Notes: a model not told the origin generated them from the letters alone. Positions 26,499-36,288 are shown, counted from the stretch's first letter. The stretch is DNA of 64,000 nucleotides from WFZT01 sp964571845 (GCA_964571845.1 CAZNDM010000050.1:18819-82818); one strand, 5' to 3'. Numbers and translations are program-made.

Positions 26499-27716
26499 AT
26501 GAGAAGGATATTGTTTATCCTCATATTTACGGGATTCCTGTCTGCGCAGTTTGAGCCTGATACTTTAAATACCGTTGGCGGCGGGATGGGTGTATCGGTT
26601 ATAGATGGAAATCCTTATATTTCATTCAATCTGTCAACGGAGTTGAGGTTTGGTAAACTGGGGGTGGGGCTCAATATCCCTCTTCTTTTCAGTCCAAAAG
26701 ACGGGATAAAAAAGGATGACTGGGACTCAAAGAGAGACTATGCAAGGATAATCTCATACATCAGGTATGGGTATAGGGGATCACCTTTCTATGTGAGGTT
26801 GGGGGCATTGAACTTTACCACACTTGGCCACGGTTTTCTCGTTTACAATTATTCGAACCGTGTGAGGACAGATGTTGTTAAAATTGGAATGGAAATGTCC
26901 ATTGATCGTGGTTTGTGGGGACTGGAGTTTTTCAACAGCGATTTTGGGAGACTTGGCGTTGTGGGTGCGAGGGTGGTTGCCCGCCCCTTTTTGGGGGTGC
27001 CAATTGTAGAGCGGCTTGAGTTTGGTGCTTCCTATGTGAGGGATTTTGATCCTGATGAAAGAAAGGACACCGATGACGGAATCTCGGCATTCGGTTTTGA
27101 TGCAGGTTTTCCCATTTTTGAATATTCACTCCTGAGTACAGAAGTCTATATGGATTACGGGAATATTGTTGATAACGGACATGGTGCCGCTGAAGGTATC
27201 ATCTTTAGATTTTCCAGACTTGGAATATTCGATCTATCCCTCAAACTCGAAGAGAGACAGCTTTCAGCACACTTTTTGCCTGCCTACTTCAACAGGATGT
27301 ACGAGGTTGATAAGTTTACAAAGCAGGAGATACTTGACTCGATTACAGAAGGTGAGAACGGGAGTTTTGGAGAACTTTACGCAGAGGCACTGGGTAAATT
27401 GAAGGCATACGGAAATTTTTTCCATAAAAAGGGTGTCAAAAACAGCGGTGTTCTGAATCTTTATGCAACAACTGGCACAATGTTCCCTCTTTTCAGGGTC
27501 AACTGGAGGTACTTTAAGGACAGAATTGAAACCATGAATGATATCTTCTCCATTGACGAAAGGTCAGTACTTTTTACAGAAATCGGTTACAGAATGAATC
27601 CATACACGACTGTTTATATGGTGATAACGAGGAGATATCGTTTGGACGAGGAAACAGGCGAGTTTGAGCCTGAAGACACCTATAGTATCAGAGCAGATTT
27701 CAGCTGGCGGTTTTGA
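26499..27716 (+). CDS. Probable outer-membrane beta-barrel protein of unknown function
   Basis: 405 aa from the ATG at 26499, which has AGGAGG five bases upstream; an in-frame GTG at 26493 falls too close to that site. Signal peptide MRRILFILIFTGFLSAQ with an A-Q cleavage site. The mature part alternates polar and aromatic residues (for example FYVRLGALNFTTLGHGFLVY, VYMVITRRYRLDEETG) and ends in SIRADFSWRF, a barrel-type C-terminus with terminal phenylalanine. Nine bases after glgA, so probably the last gene of that operon. No family recognised. Confidence 0.65.
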   Translation: MRRILFILIFTGFLSAQFEPDTLNTVGGGMGVSVIDGNPYISFNLSTELRFGKLGVGLNIPLLFSPKDGIKKDDWDSKRDYARIISYIRYGYRGSPFYVRLGALNFTTLGHGFLVYNYSNRVRTDVVKIGMEMSIDRGLWGLEFFNSDFGRLGVVGARVVARPFLGVPIVERLEFGASYVRDFDPDERKDTDDGISAFGFDAGFPIFEYSLLSTEVYMDYGNIVDNGHGAAEGIIFRFSRLGIFDLSLKLEERQLSAHFLPAYFNRMYEVDKFTKQEILDSITEGENGSFGELYAEALGKLKAYGNFFHKKGVKNSGVLNLYATTGTMFPLFRVNWRYFKDRIETMNDIFSIDERSVLFTEIGYRMNPYTTVYMVITRRYRLDEETGEFEPEDTYSIRADFSWRF

Positions 27717-27738
27717 CGGACAAAATATCGCCTGAAAA

Positions 27739-27767
27739 TTGATTTTTTAAGGTCTGACAAATAAAAT
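27739..27767 (+). promoter_or_regulatory. Promoter of valS
   Basis: TTGATT (27739-27744), exact 17-bp spacer, TAAAAT (27762-27767). The predicted transcript starts near 27774, four bases before the ATG at 27778, so the AAGGA motif at 27769 would be left outside most of the transcript. Confidence 0.65.
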
Positions 27768-27777
27768 AAAGGACATT

Positions 27778-30447
27778 ATGATCGAAATGGACAAGAAATA
27801 CGACCATAGAAAAGTTGAGGATAAATGGTATAAATTCTGGGAGGAGAGAGGATACTTCAAGGCAGAGCCCAAACCTGGAAAGAAAAAGTTTGCCATATCC
27901 ATGCCACCGCCCAATGTGACCGGCAAGATCCACATGGGACATGTGCTGAACAACACTCTGCAGGACATTCTTATCAGAATGAAGAGGATGCAGGGGTATG
28001 AGACGCTCTGGCAACCGGGAATTGACCACGCAGGCATCGCTACCCAGAATGTGGTTGAAAGAGAACTTGCCAAGGAGGGGAAAACAAGATTTGATCTTGG
28101 CCGTGAAGAGTTCATAAAACGAGTATGGAAATGGAAGGAAAAGTACGGAAATACTATTCTGCTTCAGTTAAGAAAACTCGGGGTCTCTGCTGACTGGTCA
28201 AGGACAAAGTTCACCATGGACCCCGACATGTACGAAGCTGTTATTGAGGCTTTTGTCAGGCTTTATGAAAAAGGTCTTATTTATAAAGGTACGAGAATAA
28301 TCAACTGGTGTCCAAGATGTGGCACCGCACTTGCCGATGATGAGGTGGAGTACAAAGAGGAACACTCACACCTCTGGTACATTAAGTATCCACTTGTTGA
28401 TGAGGACGGCTTTATTGTCGTCGCAACCACCCGACCGGAAACCTATCTCGGTGATACAGCAGTAGCCGTCAACCCCAATGACGAAAGGTACAAACACCTA
28501 ATCGGTAAAAAGGTAAAACTGCCACTTATTGACTGGATAAGGAAAAGCTTTTCTCTTGAAGGAGAGGGCGAAGATGTTTCTCCAGAAATTCCGATAATTG
28601 CTGATGAACTCGTTGATCCAGAGTTTGGCACAGGGGCTGTGAAAGTAACACCTGCACATGACCCAAATGACTATGAAATTGCCGAAAGACACAATCTTCC
28701 TCATGTTGTTGTTCTTGATCTTGAAGCCAGAATGAATGAGAATGCAGGTCCTTACAGGGGACTTGATCGATACGAGGCACGCAAAAAGATCGTTGAGGAC
28801 CTTAAAAAAGCCGGTTTTCTCGAGAAAACCGAAAATTACAGTCACTCGGTAGGACATTGCTACAGGTGTAACACCGTGATCGAACCTTATCTGTCGGAAC
28901 AGTGGTTTGTGAAAATGAAACCACTTGCTGAACCTGCAATAAAAGCAGTAAAAGAGGGAACCATAAAGATAATTCCTGAAAACTGGAAAAAGGTTTATTT
29001 CCACTGGCTTGAGAATGTAAAAGACTGGTGCATATCCAGACAGATCTGGTGGGGACACAGAATCCCGGTGTATTATTGCAAAGATTGTGGAGAAATGACA
29101 GTTTCGAAGGAAAAGCCTGAAAAGTGTCCACACTGCGGATCTCCGCATCTCGAACAGGATGAAGATGTCCTTGATACCTGGTTCTCCTCCTGGCTATGGC
29201 CATTCTCCACGCTCGGATGGCCCAGGAAGACACCTTATCTGGAATATTTCTATCCCAATGATGTTCTCGTCTCTGGCTGGGATATCCTGTTTTTCTGGGT
29301 CGCAAGGATGGTGATGGCGGGCTACGCTTTCATGGGCAAAGAACCCTTTGAATACATTTATCTCAACGGATTAATCAGGGATGAACAGAGGCGAAAACTT
29401 TCAAAGTCTCTTGGCAACTCTCCTGATCCCCTCGACCTCTTTGAAAAGTTTGGCGCTGATGGTGTCAGGATGGGGCTGATGCTGATTGCACCTGAGGGTC
29501 AGGATATCCTGTACAGTGACAAGAGACTTGAAGTTGGCAGAAACTTTGCAAATAAAATATGGAATGCCACGAGACTTCTATTCCTGAACATGGACGAGAA
29601 CTACAAATGGGAAGGATTGCCAGAAAATCTTGAGCTTGAAGACAGATGGATTCTAACAAAAACCAATGAAACTGTCGAAAAAGTTACCCGCGGATTAGAT
29701 AAATTTGACTTTAACGGTGTTGCCTGGACTCTTTACGAATTTTTCTGGGGTGAGTTCTGTGACTGGTATCTCGAAATGATAAAACCGAGACTGGCGGACC
29801 CCGAGAAAAAGAACACTGCTTTAAGCGTCGCTTTTTATGTGCTTGACAGGTTTCTGAAACTCCTCCATCCGTACATGCCTTTCATTACAGAAGAGATCTG
29901 GCAGAAACTTCCGAACAAAGTTGGGGAATCCATTATGATTTCCCCATGGCCTGAGAAAGACGACCATTCGTACCCACTCTCTGTTGAGTATGTGGAACAG
30001 CTTAAGGGTGTGATTGAAGGCCTGCGCGAAATAAGATCTGAGTTTAGATTACCCAAGAATACAACGCTTACCCTCCAGGCTCTTATGCCTGAGGCAGAAA
30101 CTTTTTATCCCATACTTGAAGAAAAACTTCCGGTACTCCAGCTTTTGGCAAAAGTAGATAAGCTCGAGAGGGTCACGAAAGCTCCAGGAAAAGCAGCAAC
30201 AATCCACACTCACGGTATGACATTTTTCGTTCCACTCGGCGACATTATTGACATTGATAAAGAAAGAAACAGGATTTCAAAAGAGGTCTCCGCTCTTAAA
30301 GTCCAGATTGATAAACTTGTGAAGAAACTTGCAAACAGGGCTTTCCTTGAAAAGGCACCAAAGGAAATTGTTGAAAAAGAAAAGGAAAAGCTCGAGAAGT
30401 TCAAATCCAAGCTCGAAAAACTCGAAGAGAGACTGAAGAATCTGTAA
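27778..30447 (+). CDS. valS: Valyl-tRNA synthetase
   Basis: 889 aa, full-length class I synthetase charging tRNA-Val. Seen: PPPNVTGKIHMGHVLNNTL (HIGH motif as HMGH), the editing domain with TTRPETYLGDTAVAVNP, a zinc-type CKDCGEM...KCPHCGSP pair near 430-460, WFSSWLWPFSTLGWP, and KLSKS in RRKLSKSLGNSPDP. The C-terminal 65 residues form the coiled coil that binds tRNA (KEKEKLEKFKSKLEKLEERL). Has its own promoter just upstream and is followed by 1.1 kb without a working gene. Confidence 0.97.
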   Translation: MIEMDKKYDHRKVEDKWYKFWEERGYFKAEPKPGKKKFAISMPPPNVTGKIHMGHVLNNTLQDILIRMKRMQGYETLWQPGIDHAGIATQNVVERELAKEGKTRFDLGREEFIKRVWKWKEKYGNTILLQLRKLGVSADWSRTKFTMDPDMYEAVIEAFVRLYEKGLIYKGTRIINWCPRCGTALADDEVEYKEEHSHLWYIKYPLVDEDGFIVVATTRPETYLGDTAVAVNPNDERYKHLIGKKVKLPLIDWIRKSFSLEGEGEDVSPEIPIIADELVDPEFGTGAVKVTPAHDPNDYEIAERHNLPHVVVLDLEARMNENAGPYRGLDRYEARKKIVEDLKKAGFLEKTENYSHSVGHCYRCNTVIEPYLSEQWFVKMKPLAEPAIKAVKEGTIKIIPENWKKVYFHWLENVKDWCISRQIWWGHRIPVYYCKDCGEMTVSKEKPEKCPHCGSPHLEQDEDVLDTWFSSWLWPFSTLGWPRKTPYLEYFYPNDVLVSGWDILFFWVARMVMAGYAFMGKEPFEYIYLNGLIRDEQRRKLSKSLGNSPDPLDLFEKFGADGVRMGLMLIAPEGQDILYSDKRLEVGRNFANKIWNATRLLFLNMDENYKWEGLPENLELEDRWILTKTNETVEKVTRGLDKFDFNGVAWTLYEFFWGEFCDWYLEMIKPRLADPEKKNTALSVAFYVLDRFLKLLHPYMPFITEEIWQKLPNKVGESIMISPWPEKDDHSYPLSVEYVEQLKGVIEGLREIRSEFRLPKNTTLTLQALMPEAETFYPILEEKLPVLQLLAKVDKLERVTKAPGKAATIHTHGMTFFVPLGDIIDIDKERNRISKEVSALKVQIDKLVKKLANRAFLEKAPKEIVEKEKEKLEKFKSKLEKLEERLKNL

Positions 30448-31020
30448 AGAAAAATCACATCGGGCTTGGATAAGGGAACTCAGCGAATTTTTATAAACAA
30501 TAAGATTTTCAGGAAATACCGCACCATTTAATACCTTATTGTGAAGATTGATTGATGGCGACAGGATGTGTACCCCTTACAATCCGTCCTCCCACAGTGC
30601 CAAACACACAGCGGATAAGAAAGTTGTAGAAACCTTCTCATGCTCTTATAAGATTTGATCGTGGTCCAGGTGTCCGAATGATATTACATACCATTCGACA
30701 GAAGAGATACCCCGTCATCCTTTCGAGAAATGGGATGGAATTTTCTAAGCTCCTCTGCAAATGGGTAGTGAATCTCTCACAGAATTTCTCGCATGCGAAA
30801 TAACTTCCCAAAGCATTCCCCCCAAGTTCGGCACAGGGGGATAGAGGCGAGGAAGAGAAGACACCTTTGACAGCGTTCGTTGTTTATCTTTTAAAATCAG
30901 AATGTTTTGACAGGCTTTTCCTGAGGATCTGAGGCAACCATATCTCTCACAAAATACACACAGACAGATGATCCTTCTCCTCATCTCCCTCTGAAGGAAT
31001 GCCCGAAATTTCTACGAAAT
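30448..31020. other. Gene-poor stretch after valS, probably decayed mobile-element DNA
   Basis: No open frame here has coding character that I recognise. A minus-strand open stretch at 30745-30984 lies where orfB of an IS3-type element would be expected downstream of the orfA relic at 31021-31275, but I cannot match it to the rve/DDE integrase domain. Treated as eroded DNA. Confidence 0.5.
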
Positions 31021-31275
31021 TTATTCTCCGGTTGCCTTCTTCATCTCTATCTGGATAGCCTGGTCCTCTTTGATCTTTTCAATTTCTTTGATTTTCTTTT
31101 AAAGATTCCTTTCCCTGTCACTTTTATGGAAAAGTAGAGCTCCCTTTTCTCCTTCCAAAAACCTCCATTCGTAGTGGAGATATTTGCTTATCCGATACTT
31201 CTTTATTTAAATGTTTCCCTTGAGCCCTTCAAGTACAATAGCCACTTTTGTTTCAGGATCAAATTCTCGACGATT
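31021..31275 (-). pseudogene. Relic of an IS3/IS911-family transposase orfA
   Basis: One minus-strand frame reads RREFDPETKVAIVLEGLKGNI, stop, IKKYRISKYLHYEWRFLEGE, GALLFHKSDRERNL, stop, then KKIKEIEKIKEDQAIQIEM and a terminal stop at 31021. (Pieces given separately; a few residues lie between.) This matches the order of an IS3-type OrfA: the RRxFxPExKxxIVLEALKG opening, the helix-turn-helix region with Y-x-I-S ... W-x-x-x-FLEG, and the C-terminal leucine-zipper-like helix. There are two in-frame stops, the start codon is lost and residues appear missing after the first stop, so it is dead. No terminal inverted repeats were identified. Confidence 0.6.
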
Positions 31276-31532
31276 ATGTTAATTTTCTAATCAGTAGGCT
31301 AAATCCAGCAGCATATTTAAATCCCCATGGAAACGGATCAGCTTGCCAGAACGCCCAATTTTTCCACATCAATCTTCTCCACGGATTAGTAAATTTTCAC
31401 TATATAGGCATCACCTGAAAGCTTGACTTATCATTAGTAATTCTTTACAATCGGAGCAATTGCATTTTTGCTCATAGAAGTATTAAATACTAATTTTGTG
31501 GGCGCTCTTTCAAATAATAGGAGGTTAGTTGT

Positions 31533-32300
31533 ATGGAACTCGCCGTTCGACAAAAAATGCAAAAAGAGCTCCAGGAAGCTCTTGGTAGGCCCAATCGAAA
31601 ATGGGCCATGGTCATTGATACCAGAAAATGCGTGGGATGTATCTCCTGCATCGTCTCCTGCGCTGCTGAAAATGTACCTCCTCCAAAAGCATCTTTTCGA
31701 CTCGTCTTCGAGGCGGAAACCGACTCATACCCGAATACTGAAAAATTCTTCATGCCCGTTAATTGCATGCAATGTGATAATGCACCTTGCAAAGAGGCTG
31801 CCGATAAAATTCAAAAAGGGCTCGTTATCAAACGGAGCGATGGTATCATTGTCTTTAACTACGATGCCCTGAGAAAAAATAAAAAAGCCCGTGAAGCAAT
31901 CATAAATTCCTGCCCCTACAATGTCGTCTTTGAAGATAATGGCCATTTTTACACAGAGAATACGCCTGTACTCGAAAAATACGAACTCAGAGAATTCTTC
32001 GATATCAAAAAGATGACAAGGAAAAACGGAGCACTCAAAAACACCCTTAGAAAATGTGATTTCTGCATCCATCGCGTGGAAAACGGAATCCTCCCAGTTT
32101 GTGTTACCGCCTGCATTGGGAGTGCCATCTATTTCGGTGATGTCAACGACCCGAATTCCACTGTGTCAAAACTCCTTAAGAAACACCCAACTTTTGACCT
32201 CTACCCGGAAAACTCACCCAATATCCATTACATTGGCTACCGGATGAGGAAAACATTTGTACCGTCAGACATTTCAAGGTGTGTCGAATGTCATGAATAG
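31533..32300 (+). CDS. Ferredoxin-like electron-transfer subunit (PsrB/TtrB type, four [4Fe-4S] sites)
   Basis: 255 aa. Cysteine clusters in the order typical of DmsB/PsrB/TtrB subunits: CVGCISCIVSC (about 31-41), CMQCDNAPC (about 74-82), SCPYNVVFED (about 127), and CDFCIHRVENGILPVCVTAC (about 173-192). An extra CVECHE ends the protein. There is no signal peptide, so it is probably carried across the membrane with its Tat-tagged partner encoded 11 bp downstream. The ATG has AGGAGG upstream. Passes electrons to or from the molybdopterin subunit. First gene of a two-gene unit. Confidence 0.85.
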   Translation: MELAVRQKMQKELQEALGRPNRKWAMVIDTRKCVGCISCIVSCAAENVPPPKASFRLVFEAETDSYPNTEKFFMPVNCMQCDNAPCKEAADKIQKGLVIKRSDGIIVFNYDALRKNKKAREAIINSCPYNVVFEDNGHFYTENTPVLEKYELREFFDIKKMTRKNGALKNTLRKCDFCIHRVENGILPVCVTACIGSAIYFGDVNDPNSTVSKLLKKHPTFDLYPENSPNIHYIGYRMRKTFVPSDISRCVECHE

Positions 32301-32311
32301 GAGTGTAGATC

Positions 32312-35300
32312 ATGAAAAGAAGAGAATTTGTTAAATCAGCAGCCTTTGTTGGGGGATATGCGGCTCTCGCCTCAAAGCTTGAGGCAAGTTCCAATATGAT
32401 GAATTTCATTGTGCAAAAAGCCGCATCCGGCCAGATCTCTTATCCCCTCGCCCGTCCCCAAAATGTAATATACTCCGCCTGCCTGCAGTGTCACACGAGT
32501 TGCACAATTAAAGTTAAAATTTTAAATGGAATTGCCGTTAAGATCGATGGAAATCCTTATTCTCCGATGAACATGATTCCTCAACTTCCTTACTCCACAC
32601 CACCCACCGAGGCAGCGAAATTCGACGGTAAACTTTGCCCAAAGGGACAGGCTGGTATACAGACCCTCTACGATCCTTACAGATTAAGAAAAGTACTGAA
32701 AAGAGACGGTCCAAGAGGCTCAAATAGGTGGAAAGTCATCTCATTTGAACAGGCTATCAATGAAATCGTAAACGGTGGGTACCTTTTTAAACATGTGAAG
32801 GGGGAAGAAAATCGTTATGTCCATGGACTTAAGGATATCTACAAACTTCGCGATCCAGCAATCCTTAAGAAGATGAAAAAAGATGCTGCACTTGTGGCAA
32901 AGAAGAAGATGAGCGTGTCCGATTTCAAACGGAAATACGGGAAATATCTCAACACCCTCATCTCTCCAGATCATCCGGACCTTGGTCCAATCAATAATCA
33001 GCTCGTATTCATGGCAGGCAGGATCGAGCATGGGAGAAAGGAATTTGCCAAAAGATGGCTTTACGACGCATTTGGAAGCGTGAACTTCTACGAGCATACC
33101 ACAATCTGTGAACAATCTCATCACATTGCGTATAAATCCGCGACCAAAAAATATGTAAATGGAAAATGGGTTTCCGGAAAAGAGCACATGAAACCTGATG
33201 CCCTGAACAGTGAGTTCATTATCTATTGGGGAACCGGTGCATTTGAAGCCAACTTCGGTCCCACGCCGATTTCAGAAAAAATCACAGAAGGTATTGCAAC
33301 TGGTAGGCTGAAGATTGCTGTCGTTGACCCTCGTCTCAGTAAAACAGCTGCCAGAGCATGGAAATGGCTACCTGTGAAACCAGGTTATGACGCCGCCCTC
33401 GCCCTCGGCATGATTAGATGGATCATAGAAAATAAACGCTTCGACGAAAAGTACCTCAGGGCATCCAATAAATCAGCCGCAAAACTAAACAATGAAACCA
33501 CATGGACCAATGCAACTTATCTTGTGAAAATAGAGAAAGATGGACCCGGTGCACTTCTGAGAGCCAGTGAATTAGGCATCGGCGACGAACACACTTTTGT
33601 TGTTATTAGCAACGGTAAACCCACTCCTGTTAAACCAGAGTCAGGTGCACCTGTAACGGGTGAACTCTTCTATTCAGGCAAGGTCAATGGAATAAAGGTA
33701 AAATCTGTCTTCCAATTACTCAAGGAAGAGGCATTTTCGAAATCCCTCGACGAGTGGGCTCGCCTCGCGGGCGTAACTGCCAACGATATTGCCGAGCTTG
33801 CAAGCGAATTTACATCCCATGGTAAAAAGGCAGCTATTGACTTTTACAGAGGTCCTGTTCAGCACCCCAACGGATATTACAACGGCTATCTCATTATTGT
33901 TCTCAATCTGCTGATAGGAAATCCCGATTGGAAGGGTGGACTATCTGCCGGCGGTGGTCACTGGCATGAGATGGGCAACAAACGCAAGGGACCTTTTAAC
34001 CTCAAGGCAATGCATCCCGGAAAGTTGGGCTCCTTCGGTGTCAAGCTCACAAGGGAGAAATCTAAATACGAAGATACCACCCTCTTTGAAGGTTATCCTG
34101 CAAAAAGACCCTGGTTCCCATTTACAGGGAATGTGTACCAGGAAATCCTGCCCTCCGCAGCTGACGGATATCCTTACAAAATTAAGGCATTGATTCTCCA
34201 TAAGGGAACCCCGGCATTCGCATCTCCAGCAGGACATACGAACATCGAGATTCTCAAAGATCTCGACGCTATCCCCCTTTTCATCGCCTGTGATATTGTT
34301 GTCGGTGAAACTTCCATGTACGCAGACTACATTTTCCCGGATACAGCTATCTGGGAAAGATGGGGCACCCCGCACATCACTCCCGATGTCCCGGCAAAAA
34401 CAAGTAAAGTTAGACAACCGACGGTTACACCACTGACAGAAATTGTCTCCGTGTTTGGCGAGAAGATGCACCTCTCAATGGAAGCCTTGCTCCTTGCCAT
34501 TGCTGAGAAGCTTAATCTCCCGGGATACGGAAAGGACGGATTTGGAAAGGGCTGGGATTTCAAACGACCGGAAGATTATTACCTCAAAATGGTTGCAAAT
34601 ATAGCGGCTGGTGACAAGGTTGGAGAAGAGGTTCCTGACGCAAGTTTCAATGAATTAAAGATATTCAGAAGTGCAAGAAGACACCTCGATAAAGCGACTT
34701 TTGATGAAAACAAATGGATCCGAGCAGTTGGAAAAGAATGGTGGAAAAAGGTGGTGTATGTCCTCAACCGCGGCGGCAGGTTTGAAGACCTGACCAACAA
34801 ATTTATCGGGGAAGGCAAACTTGTTCATAAATTCGGTAGAATGTTTAATATTTACTTCGAACCCGTTGCACTTGCAAGAAATCCCATGAACGGCAGGAGA
34901 TTCTCTGGCATGGGGACATTTAGACCCATAACAGATGTTGCTGAAAAACCGATCAGGGATTCCAAATATCCGCTTTATCTCATCACATACAAAGAAATCT
35001 TCGGCGGCCAATCAAGGACCATTGGTGATTACTGGATAACCCAGACCTATGCTCCGGAGAATTATGTGTACATCCATCCGGCTACAGCGAGGAGGTACAA
35101 TCTCCGCGATGGCGACATCGTGAAAATTGTTTCCGCAACCAATCCTGAGGGAGTCTGGGATCTCAAAAATGGTCAGAGAATCCCGGTTGCAGGTAAGGTG
35201 AAAATCACAGAGGGTGTCAGAAAAGATGTTGTCGCAGTCTCCTGGTCTTACGGGCACTGGGCCTATGGAGCCAGCGACATCATAGTGGATGGTAAGGTGA

Positions 35301-35446
35301 TAAAAGGGGATAAGAGGCGCGCGACAGGGTTATGTCCAAATGCTGTCATGAGAATCGATCCGGTGTTGAAGAATGTCTCAATGGAGGATGTGATCGGCGG
35401 TTCTGCGTCCTACTTTGATACAAGGGTTGAGCTTGTGAGAATTTGA
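32312..35446 (+). CDS. Molybdopterin oxidoreductase catalytic subunit (tetrathionate/polysulfide reductase-like)
   Basis: 1044 aa. The N-terminal KRREFVKSAAFVGGYAALA is a Tat leader, so the enzyme acts outside the inner membrane. The first [4Fe-4S] site is C57-x2-C60-x3-C64 with C109 in KLCPKGQAG. Cys266 in TTICEQSHH is the likely molybdenum ligand. The molydopterin dinucleotide domain is at the C-terminus (about 900-1040, YVYIHPATARRYNLRDGD). The size and B-A gene pair resemble TtrA/SrrA-type reductases of sulfur compounds, but substrate cannot be read from sequence. No NrfD/TtrC-type membrane subunit and no maturation chaperone lie next to it. A GC-rich hairpin follows 4 bases after the stop. 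Confidence 0.85.
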   Translation: MKRREFVKSAAFVGGYAALASKLEASSNMMNFIVQKAASGQISYPLARPQNVIYSACLQCHTSCTIKVKILNGIAVKIDGNPYSPMNMIPQLPYSTPPTEAAKFDGKLCPKGQAGIQTLYDPYRLRKVLKRDGPRGSNRWKVISFEQAINEIVNGGYLFKHVKGEENRYVHGLKDIYKLRDPAILKKMKKDAALVAKKKMSVSDFKRKYGKYLNTLISPDHPDLGPINNQLVFMAGRIEHGRKEFAKRWLYDAFGSVNFYEHTTICEQSHHIAYKSATKKYVNGKWVSGKEHMKPDALNSEFIIYWGTGAFEANFGPTPISEKITEGIATGRLKIAVVDPRLSKTAARAWKWLPVKPGYDAALALGMIRWIIENKRFDEKYLRASNKSAAKLNNETTWTNATYLVKIEKDGPGALLRASELGIGDEHTFVVISNGKPTPVKPESGAPVTGELFYSGKVNGIKVKSVFQLLKEEAFSKSLDEWARLAGVTANDIAELASEFTSHGKKAAIDFYRGPVQHPNGYYNGYLIIVLNLLIGNPDWKGGLSAGGGHWHEMGNKRKGPFNLKAMHPGKLGSFGVKLTREKSKYEDTTLFEGYPAKRPWFPFTGNVYQEILPSAADGYPYKIKALILHKGTPAFASPAGHTNIEILKDLDAIPLFIACDIVVGETSMYADYIFPDTAIWERWGTPHITPDVPAKTSKVRQPTVTPLTEIVSVFGEKMHLSMEALLLAIAEKLNLPGYGKDGFGKGWDFKRPEDYYLKMVANIAAGDKVGEEVPDASFNELKIFRSARRHLDKATFDENKWIRAVGKEWWKKVVYVLNRGGRFEDLTNKFIGEGKLVHKFGRMFNIYFEPVALARNPMNGRRFSGMGTFRPITDVAEKPIRDSKYPLYLITYKEIFGGQSRTIGDYWITQTYAPENYVYIHPATARRYNLRDGDIVKIVSATNPEGVWDLKNGQRIPVAGKVKITEGVRKDVVAVSWSYGHWAYGASDIIVDGKVIKGDKRRATGLCPNAVMRIDPVLKNVSMEDVIGGSASYFDTRVELVRI

Positions 35447-35450
35447 GGGA

Positions 35451-35489
35451 TGGGGGAGGGGGCGGGCCGAAGGCCCGCCCCCTCCCTCA
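35451..35489 (+). terminator. Long GC-rich hairpin after the oxidoreductase operon
   Basis: Perfect 15-bp arms (GGGAGGGGGCGGGCC and its complement) around GAA, extended to 18 bp with one G-T wobble. It begins 4 bases after the stop codon. No T-run follows, so it may act by structure alone or protect the 3' end. Confidence 0.55.
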
Positions 35490-35973
35490 AACATGAAAAA
35501 TCAATTCCCCGGAAAATTCACCTTAATCCTTTCCAGATACCAACCAGCTTTTTACTGATTGAACAAAAGAAGCTGTATATTCCTTCCCCAATCTCCATTC
35601 ACAAATCAAAGTTTCATAATGCTCAAGGGGTATAAGGTTACAAAAAATTTCCAGAGGTGTGAAACCCTTTTGACTGGCACTTCTCATAACAGTCTTTAAA
35701 AACTTTCAATTACTTTTCGTGGATGGGATCAAAGGGAGGCGATGTTTGCTCTTTCAACGCCATAGTAAAGCTCTCTGGAAAGTAGGGTTCTCCCACGCTT
35801 TAAGGGGGTATGGTTATATTTGCCTTTTTGTACAAATTTTTAAAACTTCATAACGCTCAACACCTTGAAAATAACACCTTGAAAATCCAGGTTGTGCATA
35901 TTACACCGTGTAAAATTCCATCTGATTCGGGATATTTGATCTTTTCATAGTTTTTCAGCAGGGAGTGTATAGA
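35490..35973. other. Intergenic stretch with short repeats and a possible gene relic
   Basis: About 480 bp without a convincing gene. A minus-strand open stretch of about 60 codons (roughly 35510-35700, with KGFTPLEIFCNLIPLEHYE) is followed upstream by frame-shifted pieces that could belong to the same lost gene; no family recognised. Short direct repeats are visible: TTCATAAYGCTCAA near 35610 and 35848, and a doubled ACCTTGAAAAT near 35868-35887. TGAAAATCMAGGTTGTG near 35881 recurs near 37107. Confidence 0.35.
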
Positions 35974-36282
35974 TTAAACCTGTTTGCCCTCGAGTTTTTC
36001 GATTTTATCCTCGATCTTTATTATCAGGTTAAAAGTTCTGTGAATGGTTTTTCTGACAACGGTATTCCAGACAATAGGATAGACATGTTTCTTCCACTTC
36101 CTCAAGATTTGCTGAGATTTTCTAAGGCTTAAAACGACCTTCTTCAGGAATTCGGGATTTGTGAGGTAATTAAGCTGATCCTCAATGAAGTTCACATCCC
36201 GCAATGTGGTTATCGAGTATTTGATCACAGTTAAATTGAATGTTAGCTTTGTCCAGAAGGCGTATATCCTGTATTTCAGCAT
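35974..36282 (-). CDS. Small basic helical protein of unknown function
   Basis: 102 aa, rich in lysine, leucine and isoleucine, with predicted helices and a charged C-terminal stretch (IIKIEDKIEKLEGKQV) that could coil. It resembles four-helix 23S-type or tRNA-processing helper proteins only in general character; no family recognised. I accept it as a gene because an excellent promoter (TTGTAT, 17 bp, TATATT) ends 6 bases before its ATG, which puts the predicted transcript start on the start codon. Follows the P-loop kinase gene by 47 bp on the same strand. Confidence 0.55.
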   Translation of the reverse strand: MLKYRIYAFWTKLTFNLTVIKYSITTLRDVNFIEDQLNYLTNPEFLKKVVLSLRKSQQILRKWKKHVYPIVWNTVVRKTIHRTFNLIIKIEDKIEKLEGKQV

Positions 36283-36288
36283 ATCAAA

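Noticed and set aside
28498..29305. Minus-strand frames of up to 216 codons
   Set aside because: Antisense to valS; valS motifs on the plus strand are unambiguous.
30745..30984. IS3-type orfB (DDE integrase) in the decayed region after the orfA relic
   Set aside because: Position fits, but I could not see the DDE motif or the usual orfB opening, so it is not called.
33941..34471. Minus-strand frame of 176 codons
   Set aside because: Antisense to the molybdopterin oxidoreductase, no recognisable domain.
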